Shown here: positions 6,912 to 14,542 of the stretch, piece by piece
Position numbering within the stretch: the stretch's first letter is position 1
Layout of the letters: each line of letters begins with the position of its first letter
Source: a virus
Reading direction: 5' to 3' (one strand)
IMG/VR virus record: IMGVR_UViG_3300049259_000143
Coordinates: 1 to 50,859 of that record
Length of the DNA: 50,859 nucleotides
Program-made: the position numbers and the translations under genes
The notes under the pieces: generated by a model
Databases searched by the model: none
Seen by the model: the letters and a program-made list of their open reading frames with translations, nothing else
Told to the model about the DNA's origin: nothing

Positions 6912-7195
6912 GCGAGGAACACCCGGTGTGGCGCCAGGGGCGTCGTGTCCCGCACCACCTGTACCGGCAGAAGAGCACCTCCGCAGCGCCGTCGACACTG
7001 CCGTGGCCTGACGGTGACGAACCGATCGCCATGTTCATTCACCCGGACGACGCCAAGCGGGCCGTCGACGCAGTGGCACGGGTGGCCGAACTGGAAGCCG
7101 AAGTAGAGCGGCTGGCTAAGGCGGCGGAGGCTCGCGGCGGCAACGTGTCGCCCAGGGAACTCCGCGCCGCCCTGACCGAAGGGACCGACCGATGA
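6908..7195 (+). CDS. hypothetical protein, 95 aa
   Basis: Begins at the GTG in the GTGA overlap at 6908 (VSEEHPVWRQGRRVPHHLYR). A short motif, PIAMFIHPDDAKRAVDAVAR, is followed by a helix with heptad character (VARVAELEAEVERLAKAAEA). Small proteins with a repeated IHPDDA-type segment are frequent in actinophage early operons, but I know of no assigned role. Overlaps the next gene by ATGA. Confidence 0.6.
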   Translation: MSEEHPVWRQGRRVPHHLYRQKSTSAAPSTLPWPDGDEPIAMFIHPDDAKRAVDAVARVAELEAEVERLAKAAEARGGNVSPRELRAALTEGTDR

Positions 7196-7815
7196 GCTAC
7201 GCCAACCCGCTGCACGGGCTCGATTCCGACAGCGAACCGGTGGGGGCAGATGCGGCCTGCAGTCTTGGGCACGCACGTCCGACCGTGTTCGGGATGCCCG
7301 TGACGTACGACGACTCCATTCCCGTGGGCGAGGTTCAGATCACGTCGCCGGTCGGTGCCGTGATGGCCCACTCGAAGGGACCGACCGCCATGAGTGACGC
7401 CCAGTTGCACCAGTTGGTAGTGGATCACCTGCGGGCCGCAGGCGTCGGCGACGCCGAGCAGCAGGCTGCGGACTTCGTCGAGCGGGTGCGGACCGGCCGG
7501 GCGAACACGCCACCAGCCAACGACGCGCGACTGTGGGGAGCGACATCGGTCGCGCTGGGCGCGTCGTTGTCGTCCGAGGACCGGATGATCGTGGCGCGGC
7601 AGATGATCGCGATCCTGCGGCGGCTGCGTGAGCCGCACCGCCGGACCTGGGCACCTGGCGACGAGTTGCCGTCGCCGCCGCCGGGGAAGATGGCCGATCT
7701 CGACTGGGACGTGTGGATGCACCAGAAGGCTGGGAACGGGTGCTACCGCATGAGCGCGACGGACCGCCGCCGGAACCGGGGCAGCGTCCACGACTACGAG
7801 GGCGTCCAAGTGTAG
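7192..7815 (+). CDS. hypothetical protein, 207 aa
   Basis: The ATG at 7192 overlaps the preceding TGA. The product starts MSYANPLHGLDSDSEPVGAD and has no clear membrane segment. An internal ATG (MSDAQLHQLVVDHLRAAGVG) begins a helical region with a downstream segment SLSSEDRMIVARQMIAILRR. The first 65 residues may be a separate small domain. No family recognised; operon position suggests an early phage function. Confidence 0.6.
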   Translation: MSYANPLHGLDSDSEPVGADAACSLGHARPTVFGMPVTYDDSIPVGEVQITSPVGAVMAHSKGPTAMSDAQLHQLVVDHLRAAGVGDAEQQAADFVERVRTGRANTPPANDARLWGATSVALGASLSSEDRMIVARQMIAILRRLREPHRRTWAPGDELPSPPPGKMADLDWDVWMHQKAGNGCYRMSATDRRRNRGSVHDYEGVQV

Positions 7816-7903
7816 CCGTTCCTGCTGGAGTCGGAGGGCCCATTCACCGAGGTCACCCCGTCAACGGCGCCGCACTCACCGACACCAGAAAGGGCCGACC
7901 GCC

Positions 7904-8758
7904 ATGAGTGACGAGACACGGACCGCGCCGGGCGCGGCAGAGAGCGTGACCGCGTTTCTGGACTGGTGGGAGGCGAAGTACCCGTCCCTGCGCAACGTCG
8001 TGTCAGCGTGGGCAGACGACGCCACGATCGTCAGGTTGGCTGTGGCCGATCTCCGCGCCTTGGCCGCTGCCGACGCGCAGCGGGACACGGTCGTGCTGCC
8101 CGCCATGCTGGCCGAGTTCCACGCCGGGTTCGGCCAGTCGTTCGGCGACGCGCTGAGTTCCCCGGCCGCCACCGAGGCGGATCAGCCCTGCCCGACAACC
8201 GGTGCGCGCCACGCCATCGGCTCAGAACCCAAAGACTGCACGGTGTGCAACGTGGTCGCGTACGTGAACGGTTGGGATTCGGACAGTTCTGACGCTGCGC
8301 ACTTCTCACTGCCCGCCGCCTCGTCGCCGACCACGGGCGAGAAGTCGTCGTGGTGGCACACCGAGGGCGGCGGGATCGCCGCCGTGATGTGCGCGACGTG
8401 CAACACCGTCGGCGGCCACGACGACGGCTGTCCCGAAGGCCAGATCTCGGCACTGGAACAGCGTCTCGGCGATGCCCTGATCGCGCTCCGGCGCGACGAC
8501 TGGTGCTCCGACTGCCGAGCACACGCCGCGCACATGATCCTCGCTGAAGGTCGCTGGCCGACAGGAGAACCCGCGTCCGGCGGTGTGCAACCCGGCCGCG
8601 ACTGGGCGGTGAAACACCCTGAGGTCACGCTGGTACCCCAAACCGAGTCCTGCGCACGGTGGACACAGGAACAGATCCCCGGCTCCGTCCTCGTCCGCTG
8701 GGACTGGGAAACGCTGACCTGGTACGACATCGACGCCGCCGAAGACTCGCCACGATGA
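7904..8758 (+). CDS. hypothetical protein with Cys pairs, 284 aa
   Basis: Last gene of the early operon. The ATG at 7904 lies after AGAAAGGG. The N-terminal part is helical (SVTAFLDWWEAKYPSLRNVV). The middle and C-terminal parts carry paired cysteines (CTVCNV, CATCNTVGGHDDGC, CSDCRAH) that could form small zinc knuckles. A strong terminator is found 100 bases downstream. Function unknown. Confidence 0.65.
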   Translation: MSDETRTAPGAAESVTAFLDWWEAKYPSLRNVVSAWADDATIVRLAVADLRALAAADAQRDTVVLPAMLAEFHAGFGQSFGDALSSPAATEADQPCPTTGARHAIGSEPKDCTVCNVVAYVNGWDSDSSDAAHFSLPAASSPTTGEKSSWWHTEGGGIAAVMCATCNTVGGHDDGCPEGQISALEQRLGDALIALRRDDWCSDCRAHAAHMILAEGRWPTGEPASGGVQPGRDWAVKHPEVTLVPQTESCARWTQEQIPGSVLVRWDWETLTWYDIDAAEDSPR

Positions 8759-8787
8759 CGCCCGGCGACACGACCGCAAGCGGCGGC

Positions 8788-8890
8788 TATACTGCTTAGC
8801 TGAGTGGACACTCTTCTCCCTCCTGCTGACTGCTTTGGCACCAGTCGACAGGCATCGGCCCCCCGCATGGGACACCGTGCGGGGGGCTTT
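8788..8890 (+). ncRNA. candidate short terminator-ended RNA
   Basis: TATACT at 8788-8793 is a good -10 box, no coding frame follows, and an intrinsic terminator ends at 8890. The transcript would be roughly 90 bases. It could also simply be the 3' end of the early operon mRNA. Two comparable arrangements occur at 2497-2595 and 46145-46229. No RNA family is recognised. Confidence 0.3.
8858..8890 (+). terminator. rho-independent terminator after early operon
   Basis: GCCCCCCGCA (8858-8867) pairs perfectly with TGCGGGGGGC (8878-8887), followed by TTTC. It ends plus-strand transcription of the early operon before the convergent GntR gene. Confidence 0.75.
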
Positions 8891-8976
8891 CACGTTATCT
8901 ACGTCTTGTCAGTAACACGGTCCGTGAGCTGTGCACACGGGGTCCCCCTCGCGGGGGATTCGTCGCGTGTGGACTT

Positions 8977-9065
8977 TTGCCCACCCGCCCGGTGGGCAAC
9001 TCGGGTTACCGTGTTCGGGATGCGGTTGTTCAGCCGGTTCACCCCGGCCCCGACCGGGGCCGGGG
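8977..9065. repeat. two perfect inverted repeats
   Basis: TTGCCCACC/GGTGGGCAA (8977-8985 and 8991-8999, 5-base loop) and CCCCGGCCCC/GGGGCCGGGG (9042-9051 and 9056-9065, 4-base loop). They lie downstream of the minus-strand GntR gene. Neither has a T tract, so they may be mRNA-stabilising hairpins, weak terminators or protein sites. Confidence 0.4.
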
Positions 9066-9082
9066 GGCGTGCCGCTGTGCCG

Positions 9083-9340
9083 CTAACGGGGCTGGGTGAT
9101 GTAGGTGCCTTTCCCGGGCAGGGTGCGCACCAGGCCACGGTCCCGCAGTTCCCGCATCGCGCGGCGCGCCGTCCCCAGAGCGACCCCGTATTCGTCAGCC
9201 AGATCCCGCTCGCCGGGCAACCGTGCGCCGACCGCAAGGTCCCCGGCCGCGACCCGCGCGGCGATGTGGTCGGCGAGCTTGACGTACACGTACCCCGGCT
9301 CGCCAGCGTCGGGATCGAACGGCGGAGGAACACGACCCAT
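9083..9340 (-). CDS. short GntR-family winged-helix regulator
   Basis: Eighty-five residues from the ATG at 9340 (an ATG at 9352 is also in frame). The fold is a GntR DNA-binding domain only: YVKLADHIAARVAAGDLAVG, then GARLPGERDLADEYGVALGT, then the wing GLVRTLPGKGTYI. The usual effector-binding domain is missing, as in other mini-GntR proteins of actinomycete mobile elements. No ribosome-binding site precedes either start, so leaderless translation is possible. The perfect direct repeat at 9343-9372 overlaps its promoter and is probably its own operator. It may be the lysogeny or copy-control regulator. Confidence 0.85.
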   Translation of the reverse strand: MGRVPPPFDPDAGEPGYVYVKLADHIAARVAAGDLAVGARLPGERDLADEYGVALGTARRAMRELRDRGLVRTLPGKGTYITQPR

Positions 9341-9342
9341 GA

Positions 9343-9372
9343 TGATCAACATATTGCGGTAGTGATCAACAT
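9343..9372. promoter_or_regulatory. two-copy operator TGATCAACAT
   Basis: TGATCAACAT occurs at 9343-9352 and again at 9363-9372, exactly 20 bases (two helical turns) apart. The first copy touches the GntR start codon and the second touches the ATG of the divergent small frame at 9371. TGATCA is itself palindromic, as expected for a dimeric regulator. Confidence 0.55.
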
Positions 9373-9478
9373 GGAGGTCACGGACGCATCACGCCGCTAC
9401 CGGGCGCGGCCTACCGCGTCCTACCCTGACCTGCGGCAGGGGCCCGGACCCCGCCCCTGCCCAAGGTGCCCGCCGTAA
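9371..9478 (+). CDS. possible 35-aa peptide divergent from GntR gene
   Basis: An ATG placed exactly at the edge of the second operator copy opens a 35-codon frame, MEVTDASRRYRARPTASYPD, that ends with a CPRCPP motif. There is no ribosome-binding site, so it would have to be leaderless like the regulator it faces. Short and unproven. Confidence 0.3.
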   Translation: MEVTDASRRYRARPTASYPDLRQGPGPRPCPRCPP

Positions 9479-9640
9479 CCCGTGTGGGTGTGCGGGCACC
9501 GATCACGGCCCGGTCGATGCGCGCGTTCGGCGAACTGTGGGAAGGCGTCGGATAGGTGTCGACCGGGCCCCGCTAGAGGACCGCGCCGCTGACCACCCAC
9601 AACAGTAACCCTCCCGTCTTCGCTATACCCAGAAACGAAA

Positions 9641-9702
9641 AAAACGCCCCGCGCTCGACCAGACCCCCAAAGGCGGAGGGATCTGGGAGCGCGGGGCGTT
9701 TT
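9641..9702. terminator. bidirectional terminator at end of late operon
   Basis: AAAACGCCCCGCGCTC (9641-9656) is the exact complement of GAGCGCGGGGCGTTTT (9687-9702). The A run on one side and T run on the other make it work in both directions. It stands 45 bases beyond the holin stop and is the natural end of the minus-strand late transcript. Confidence 0.85.
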
Positions 9703-9747
9703 CGGTGCCGCCTGGCGAGTCGGCGGCAGGTAGGGGATGTGCGGTGG

Positions 9748-10080
9748 CTAGCCGGGTCGCTGCTCGCCGCGCGGGATGCCGTTCTTGTCGCGACCGACCG
9801 CGGTCACCGTGTACGAGCCGTCAGGGTCGCGCAGGCCGTACACCGGCGGCACAGCCGAGCCGAGAAGGATGCGGGTCAACCAGTCCGGCAGCATCGGTTC
9901 GATCCACCGCAGCGCGGCATACACGACAGCCAGCACGATCGGCACCACAACCACGTCACCGAGCCCGCCGAACGTGGTCGCGAACGACTCCGGTAAACCG
10001 AGCGTGACAAGCCACGCGACCAGCGCGGACCACAGGCCCGGCACCACGGTACGGAGCCACGAGGTGAGACGGTCACTCAT
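9748..10080 (-). CDS. holin
   Basis: A 110-residue membrane protein with two predicted helices, PGLWSALVAWLVTLGL (about residues 12-28) and DVVVVPIVLAVVYAALRW (about 42-60), followed by a charged tail. Size and topology fit phage holins, which let the endolysin reach the wall. Its ATG at 10080 overlaps the stop of the GH25 lysozyme gene (ATGA), so endolysin and holin are coupled. Last gene of the late operon. Confidence 0.8.
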   Translation of the reverse strand: MSDRLTSWLRTVVPGLWSALVAWLVTLGLPESFATTFGGLGDVVVVPIVLAVVYAALRWIEPMLPDWLTRILLGSAVPPVYGLRDPDGSYTVTAVGRDKNGIPRGEQRPG

Positions 10081-11006
10081 ACCGGCATCACCCCCACCGA
10101 AAAGTCGGCGTCCGCCCAGTACACGAGGTCGATCTTCGTGGTGCCGAGCGGGATACGCCACGACGCACCCTCCTGGGTGTCCACCACATAGGGCTCGCCG
10201 GGCGTGATCGGGTTCCCGCCCGACCCCTCGCCCCTCCGCATCGTCCAGTTGTAAACGGCGTACACCACGACCGGTGTGGCGCCCGGGGCGATGACGAGGT
10301 CGTGCTCACGCAGCGCCGACGCGGGCAACGTGTACGACGTGCCCTCGCCCTCGGCGCCACCCTTGGGTACGCGCATGATGCTGTCCTCCGTGTAGTAGGC
10401 CGCGACCCCTGAACCCGGGGCGGGTCCGCTGGTGAAGTGGCTATCGGTGTACGACTCGTTCAAATCCACGCCGCCCGCCGAAATCCCCGGCACTGTGCCG
10501 CTCGAGGAGTACTGGTGGATGTCGTACCGGCCGGCCGCGGCGTCCGGGTGCGCGCCGTAGCGGGCGATCCAGATCACCAGACCGGGGATGCCCCACCCGT
10601 CCGGGCGCAAGGCCCGCGCGAACCCGTTGTTCATGTACACGCCGGGCCGGAACCCGGCGGCCTCGACGGCTCGGCAGAACCGGATGCCGAAGTCCTGCGC
10701 GAACGCGTCCGGCTTGAACGGCGTCTCGAGGTCGAGCACCGGCACGAGGCCGGTCGCGCCGAGGCGCCGCACCTCGCCGATGAACACGGCTGCCTGCTGC
10801 TCCGGGCTGGGGGACGTCTCGGCGAAGTGGTAGCCACCCACCGGGATGCCCGCCTGGTGCGCGCCGGCCACCAGCCCGTCGCCGGGATTCGTGGCGCGGC
10901 CGCCGCCGTCGGTGAGCTTCACCCAGATGTAGCCGACGCCGCGGGCCCGGACCGCGGTCCAGTCCGTGACCTTCTGATACCTGGCGAACAGGTCGACACC
11001 AAGCAT
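10077..11006 (-). CDS. GH25 muramidase endolysin
   Basis: A 309-residue lysozyme of glycoside hydrolase family 25, which cuts the MurNAc-GlcNAc bond of peptidoglycan. The frame opens at 11030, but GAGGGGGCTCTG before the ATG at 11006 and the start MLGVDLFARYQ favour 11006. Family residues are the early Asp in GVDLF and the acidic pair in VPVLDLET; DIHQYSS is the usual end of the barrel. Residues about 205-309 form a separate C-terminal domain that may bind the wall. The start overlaps the stop of the preceding gene (TGATG). Confidence 0.9.
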   Translation of the reverse strand: MLGVDLFARYQKVTDWTAVRARGVGYIWVKLTDGGGRATNPGDGLVAGAHQAGIPVGGYHFAETSPSPEQQAAVFIGEVRRLGATGLVPVLDLETPFKPDAFAQDFGIRFCRAVEAAGFRPGVYMNNGFARALRPDGWGIPGLVIWIARYGAHPDAAAGRYDIHQYSSSGTVPGISAGGVDLNESYTDSHFTSGPAPGSGVAAYYTEDSIMRVPKGGAEGEGTSYTLPASALREHDLVIAPGATPVVVYAVYNWTMRRGEGSGGNPITPGEPYVVDTQEGASWRIPLGTTKIDLVYWADADFSVGVMPV

Positions 11007-12004
11007 CAGAGCCCCCTCGATGCGAGCCACTTGCGGGCGTCGTCGGCCAGCCGGTGCCGCGGGTATTGGAACGGGTCACGCAGGAACCGGTGCAGGGCTT
11101 TCGCGTGGGTGCGGTCGGCGGCGCTCACCGGTTCAGGAGCCGGTGTAGGAGGCTGCGGAGTAGGCGAAGGACCCGGGTCAGGAGTGGGGGTCGGGCCGGG
11201 TGTGGGCTGGGGAAAGGGGTTCGGTTCACCGGTGAGCGACGCCAGATCCTCACCGAGCCCGTACAGGTCGACCCCTTGCGGGCTGGTGCCGGCGGTGGTC
11301 AGCCAGTCGTCGGTGATCGCGATCCAGCATTCCTCGACGTATTTGCTCCACCACGCGGACGTGATGCCTTCGATCGCGGCCCAGGTGACCGACTCGTATT
11401 CGACGCCGTCGGTTTGGGCGTGCCCGACCTGGACGGCGTGGCCGCCTTCGATGCCGCCGTCGTTGCGGACCACGTCCCACGGCTGGTGGTTGTCGAACTG
11501 GTCCATCGCCGACGCGGGGAAGGCCACGCCCACCAGCAGCGCGCCGAACACGTTCAGCGCGGCCTTGATCTCGTCGGGGTTGGTGTGGTCGACCTGCGCG
11601 AACGCGAGGATCTTGTGGCCGCCGACACCGGTTTTCTTCCAGTAGTTGAGGGCGTCCTGGATGACGGTGCCCTGGTCGGTGGGGTTGTGGTCGGGCGGTC
11701 CGGCGCCCGGGTCGAACCCGGTCACATCGCTGTAGCCCTTGAGGACGGCTTCGTCGGAGAGCGTGACGGTGGCGCCCTTGCCGTAGGTGGTGTACGCCTC
11801 GATCGCGTGGCCGATCATGGCCCACACGCAGTCGCCCCACCGGTCGTTGCCGTACATGGGCCACGACTGGACTTCGCTGAGCCAGTCCACCAGCGCGGGC
11901 GGTGCGGGCACCGTGGTGTCGATCCGCGGGGTCAGCTTCAGCCGCGGCTTCTCGGGGTCGTTGGGCAGGCGACCGAGCTTTCCGGCGACGCGTGATTCGG
12001 GCAC
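11006..12004 (-). CDS. papain-fold-like cysteine peptidase, possible second lysin
   Basis: A 332-residue protein. The N-terminal 240 residues contain NDRWGDCVWAMIGHAIEAY with Cys59 and later GGIEGGHAVQVGHAQT with His189, an arrangement typical of papain-like or C39-like peptidases. A Pro/Thr-rich linker (about residues 265-292) joins a C-terminal 40-residue helical piece. Placed directly before the GH25 endolysin in the lysis cassette, it could cut peptide cross-links. A third catalytic residue is not obvious, so activity is uncertain. A structural role is the alternative. Confidence 0.55.
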   Translation of the reverse strand: MPESRVAGKLGRLPNDPEKPRLKLTPRIDTTVPAPPALVDWLSEVQSWPMYGNDRWGDCVWAMIGHAIEAYTTYGKGATVTLSDEAVLKGYSDVTGFDPGAGPPDHNPTDQGTVIQDALNYWKKTGVGGHKILAFAQVDHTNPDEIKAALNVFGALLVGVAFPASAMDQFDNHQPWDVVRNDGGIEGGHAVQVGHAQTDGVEYESVTWAAIEGITSAWWSKYVEECWIAITDDWLTTAGTSPQGVDLYGLGEDLASLTGEPNPFPQPTPGPTPTPDPGPSPTPQPPTPAPEPVSAADRTHAKALHRFLRDPFQYPRHRLADDARKWLASRGL

Positions 12005-12033
12005 AACGAGCTACCTTTCAACGGGGGTGGGGT

Positions 12034-12963
12034 TCAGTTGCCGGGTACGGGAAGCGCGGGAGCCGGGTAGGTGGCGACCACGCACTGGTCGGTGTCGGCG
12101 CTTCCGCCATCGGCGAGCCGGATCCGCAGTTGGGTGAACTGGCCGCCGAGCGGGCACAGGACTTCGGGGTGCGCCTGGACGTAGGCGACGAACGCAGCCT
12201 GAATCTGGTCCGCGGTCGGCGGGTCGCCCTTCTCGCCTTTATCTCCCGTGTCGCCCTTCTCGCCTGGCGCGCCCGGTTGCCCCGATGCGCCAGGCTGACC
12301 CGAGGGGCCCGGCTGACCGTTCTGACCTGGCTGCCCAGGCTGGCCGGCAGGTGGCGGGTTCGTGGCGAGGTAGCCGGCCAAGACCTGCGCGATCTGCGAC
12401 GACGACGGCTGACCTGGGGTGATGGGGTTCGCCGCCACGTAGTCGGCGATGGATTTCCCGAGCTGGGCGGCGGTGGGCGCCGTGCTGGTGCCGGCGGGCA
12501 GGTTCGCGAGGACTTTCGCCGCGGCGGCGGCGGCGATGACGTCGGTGTCGGGTGCCTGACCGGGCGTGGGGATCGGCACCGGAGCCAGCCCGCGGGCCTC
12601 GAGTTGTTTGTTCGCGGCCTCGCCCTGGGTTTTGTAGTTGTCGGCCTGTTGCCGCAGCTCGACCACGGCGGCGTCGGTTGCGGCTTGCCGGGCGTCGGTG
12701 GCGGTTTGCCGCCCGAACAGGTACAGCCCTCCGGCCAGCATTGCGGTGGCCGTGAGTATCGAGACCACTGCGGTGGCGACGACGATCCAGGGCCACCGGC
12801 GGTTCAGTTCGTGCTTCGCGGCGGTGCGGGCGGCTTCCGGTGCGGCGTCGGCGGCGTCATGGACTGCGTTGCTGACTTTCGCCAGTGCGGCGTGGATCTG
12901 GTCGGTCGGATCGTCGTGTTCTGGTGGTTCGTCGCGCGGCGCGGGGCTCGGCGGATCAGGCAC
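12034..12963 (-). CDS. membrane protein with collagen-like repeats
   Basis: A 309-residue protein. After a charged N-terminus, one membrane helix (WPWIVVATAVVSILTATAML, about residues 57-76) is followed by a long extracytoplasmic part: a coiled segment, then about 14 Gly-X-Y triplets (GQPGQPGQNGQPGPSGQPGA ... GEKGDTGDKGEKG, about residues 205-246), then a small C-terminal domain with two cysteines. It overlaps the preceding gene by eight bases. The position in the lysis cassette suggests a spanin-like or wall-contact role, but no family is recognised. Collagen repeats also occur in phage fibres. Confidence 0.65.
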   Translation of the reverse strand: MPDPPSPAPRDEPPEHDDPTDQIHAALAKVSNAVHDAADAAPEAARTAAKHELNRRWPWIVVATAVVSILTATAMLAGGLYLFGRQTATDARQAATDAAVVELRQQADNYKTQGEAANKQLEARGLAPVPIPTPGQAPDTDVIAAAAAAKVLANLPAGTSTAPTAAQLGKSIADYVAANPITPGQPSSSQIAQVLAGYLATNPPPAGQPGQPGQNGQPGPSGQPGASGQPGAPGEKGDTGDKGEKGDPPTADQIQAAFVAYVQAHPEVLCPLGGQFTQLRIRLADGGSADTDQCVVATYPAPALPVPGN

Positions 12964-13330
12964 CTGGCCTCCGTCTCCGCGTCTGCATCGCGGCGATCGT
13001 TGCCCGTGCTTCGCGTACCTCGTCCTCGAGTTCGCCGATCCGGTAGTGCTGGCGTTCCGCGGCCCGCTGGAGCCGGTCCCGCTGCTTCTGGAGGTCGATC
13101 ATGGCGGCTTGCACGATCGCCAGCGCCGTGTCGGCCCGCTCGGGTGCGGTCTCCGTAGCCGGTTTCTCGGCTTTCGCGGCCTTGATGTCGGCGTCGTTCT
13201 TGCTGCGTCTGCGGTCGGCGAGCTTCGGTATGGCGGCGGTCATGATGGTGCCGACGGTGGCGATCACGGCGAGCAGGATCACCAGCCAGGTGGGCGACCC
13301 GGCGGGGACTGGTGTGTTGTCGGCGGCCAC
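12956..13330 (-). CDS. membrane/coiled-coil protein of lysis region
   Basis: From the GTG at 13330, behind GGAGGGGGAACC, the product has 124 residues. A membrane helix (TWLVILLAVIATVGTIMTAA, about residues 14-33) is followed by a long charged helix with heptad pattern (DRLQRAAERQHYRIGELEDE). A single helix plus cytoplasmic coil fits a holin-associated or antiholin-like protein. It is the first gene after the tail fibre gene and overlaps the next by eight bases. Confidence 0.6.
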   Translation of the reverse strand: MAADNTPVPAGSPTWLVILLAVIATVGTIMTAAIPKLADRRRSKNDADIKAAKAEKPATETAPERADTALAIVQAAMIDLQKQRDRLQRAAERQHYRIGELEDEVREARATIAAMQTRRRRPGA

Positions 13331-13448
13331 CGGTTCCCCCTCCGCTCGGGAACCCCCTCGCGGCTTGTGGCTGGAGTAGCGCCCCCCAGTGAGCAGACGC
13401 ACCGGCGTCCCATCCCGCTAGCCGGGCCTTTACCCCCGCCAGGTCGTC

Positions 13449-14522
13449 CTAGTTCGGGCGTAGCCAGCGCAGACTCACCCGCGTTTGGATGTTGCCGAAA
13501 ATGGTGGGGCTGAGGGTGAACGCGGCCTGGCACCACATGGACCACCTCAGGGTGTCGCCCGCGTTGAGAATCCCCTCGAACGCGGCGTGCGGCGTTCCCT
13601 CCAGGTTTTGCCCGGACGCGATGCTGTAGGTGGGTACGTAGCTGCCTGCCGCGGTGCCGCCGGCGATGGCGCCAGTGTTTTTCAGGATCTTGCAGGCGGC
13701 GGACTGGCCGCCGGTGGATTGGATGCCGCACCAGAAGTCCGCCTTGTAGCGGCCGGTCAGGGGCATAGTGAGGAACGACGGGACCGGTGAGCCGGAGGCG
13801 TTCCCGGCGGTGAACATGTTGTCAGTGTCGGTCACGGCGGCCCACCCGCCGGTGCCCCAGAAGTCGGTGTTCGCGGCGAGGCCGGAGAAGGTGGTGTTCA
13901 GGTCGATTTGGGCTTCGGCGGCCTGTGTCCTGGTGGCCGACCCGAACAGGGCGATGCGCAGGGCTGCGGTCGGGTCGACCCAGGTGCCGGGGGAGCCGGA
14001 GATGGTGCACACCCAGATCCGGCCGGTTTGGTCGATCAGCCAGTCACCCTGGGCGAAGGTGCCGGTGACGGGCGCCCCGGAGCTGGTGCCGCCGACGTAG
14101 CGGGTGGGGGCGGAGGCGCCGGACAGGGCGAGCGGCATTCCGAGGATGGACTGCCACGACAGCCCGTTGGTGGCGCCCGACTGGGCCGTGAGGGACTGTC
14201 CGTCGGCGCCGACACCCATGCGTGCCAGCGCCCCGGGGCCGGAGCCAACAAGCAGGTCGCCGCGGGCGGTGATGGTGGCGGCGGCGTTGAGGTTCAGCTG
14301 AATCCAGGCCGTGCCGGTGTCCCAATAGAGGTTGCCGGTGTCGGTGGCGGAGTAGACCCGGCCGTGCGTGGCGGGGCTGGGGCGGTTCGCGGCGAGGCCC
14401 TCGATGTAGGTCACGACGATCGGGTCGAGCGCTTGCGCCAGACTCTGCATCTGGCCGGGATAGTTGTTGGGGTCGGTGCCGGATGGATACGGCAGGACCA
14501 GCCGGGGTGTGTTAGCGGGCAA
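13449..14522 (-). CDS. tail fibre protein, probable receptor-binding
   Basis: A 357-residue protein. The N-terminus (MPANTPRLVLPYPSGTD ... YPGQMQSLAQALD) is a virion-attachment helix common to actinophage fibres. The centre has SATDTGNLYWDTGTAWIQLN, a repeat type typical of fibre shafts, and the C-terminal 170 residues are a beta-rich head (GDTLRWSMWCQAAFTLSPTI) resembling C1q/TNF-like trimer domains. It follows the gpI gene and is the last structural gene before the lysis cassette. Confidence 0.75.
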   Translation of the reverse strand: MPANTPRLVLPYPSGTDPNNYPGQMQSLAQALDPIVVTYIEGLAANRPSPATHGRVYSATDTGNLYWDTGTAWIQLNLNAAATITARGDLLVGSGPGALARMGVGADGQSLTAQSGATNGLSWQSILGMPLALSGASAPTRYVGGTSSGAPVTGTFAQGDWLIDQTGRIWVCTISGSPGTWVDPTAALRIALFGSATRTQAAEAQIDLNTTFSGLAANTDFWGTGGWAAVTDTDNMFTAGNASGSPVPSFLTMPLTGRYKADFWCGIQSTGGQSAACKILKNTGAIAGGTAAGSYVPTYSIASGQNLEGTPHAAFEGILNAGDTLRWSMWCQAAFTLSPTIFGNIQTRVSLRWLRPN

Positions 14523-14542
14523 TGGTCACCCTCCTCGGCGGG

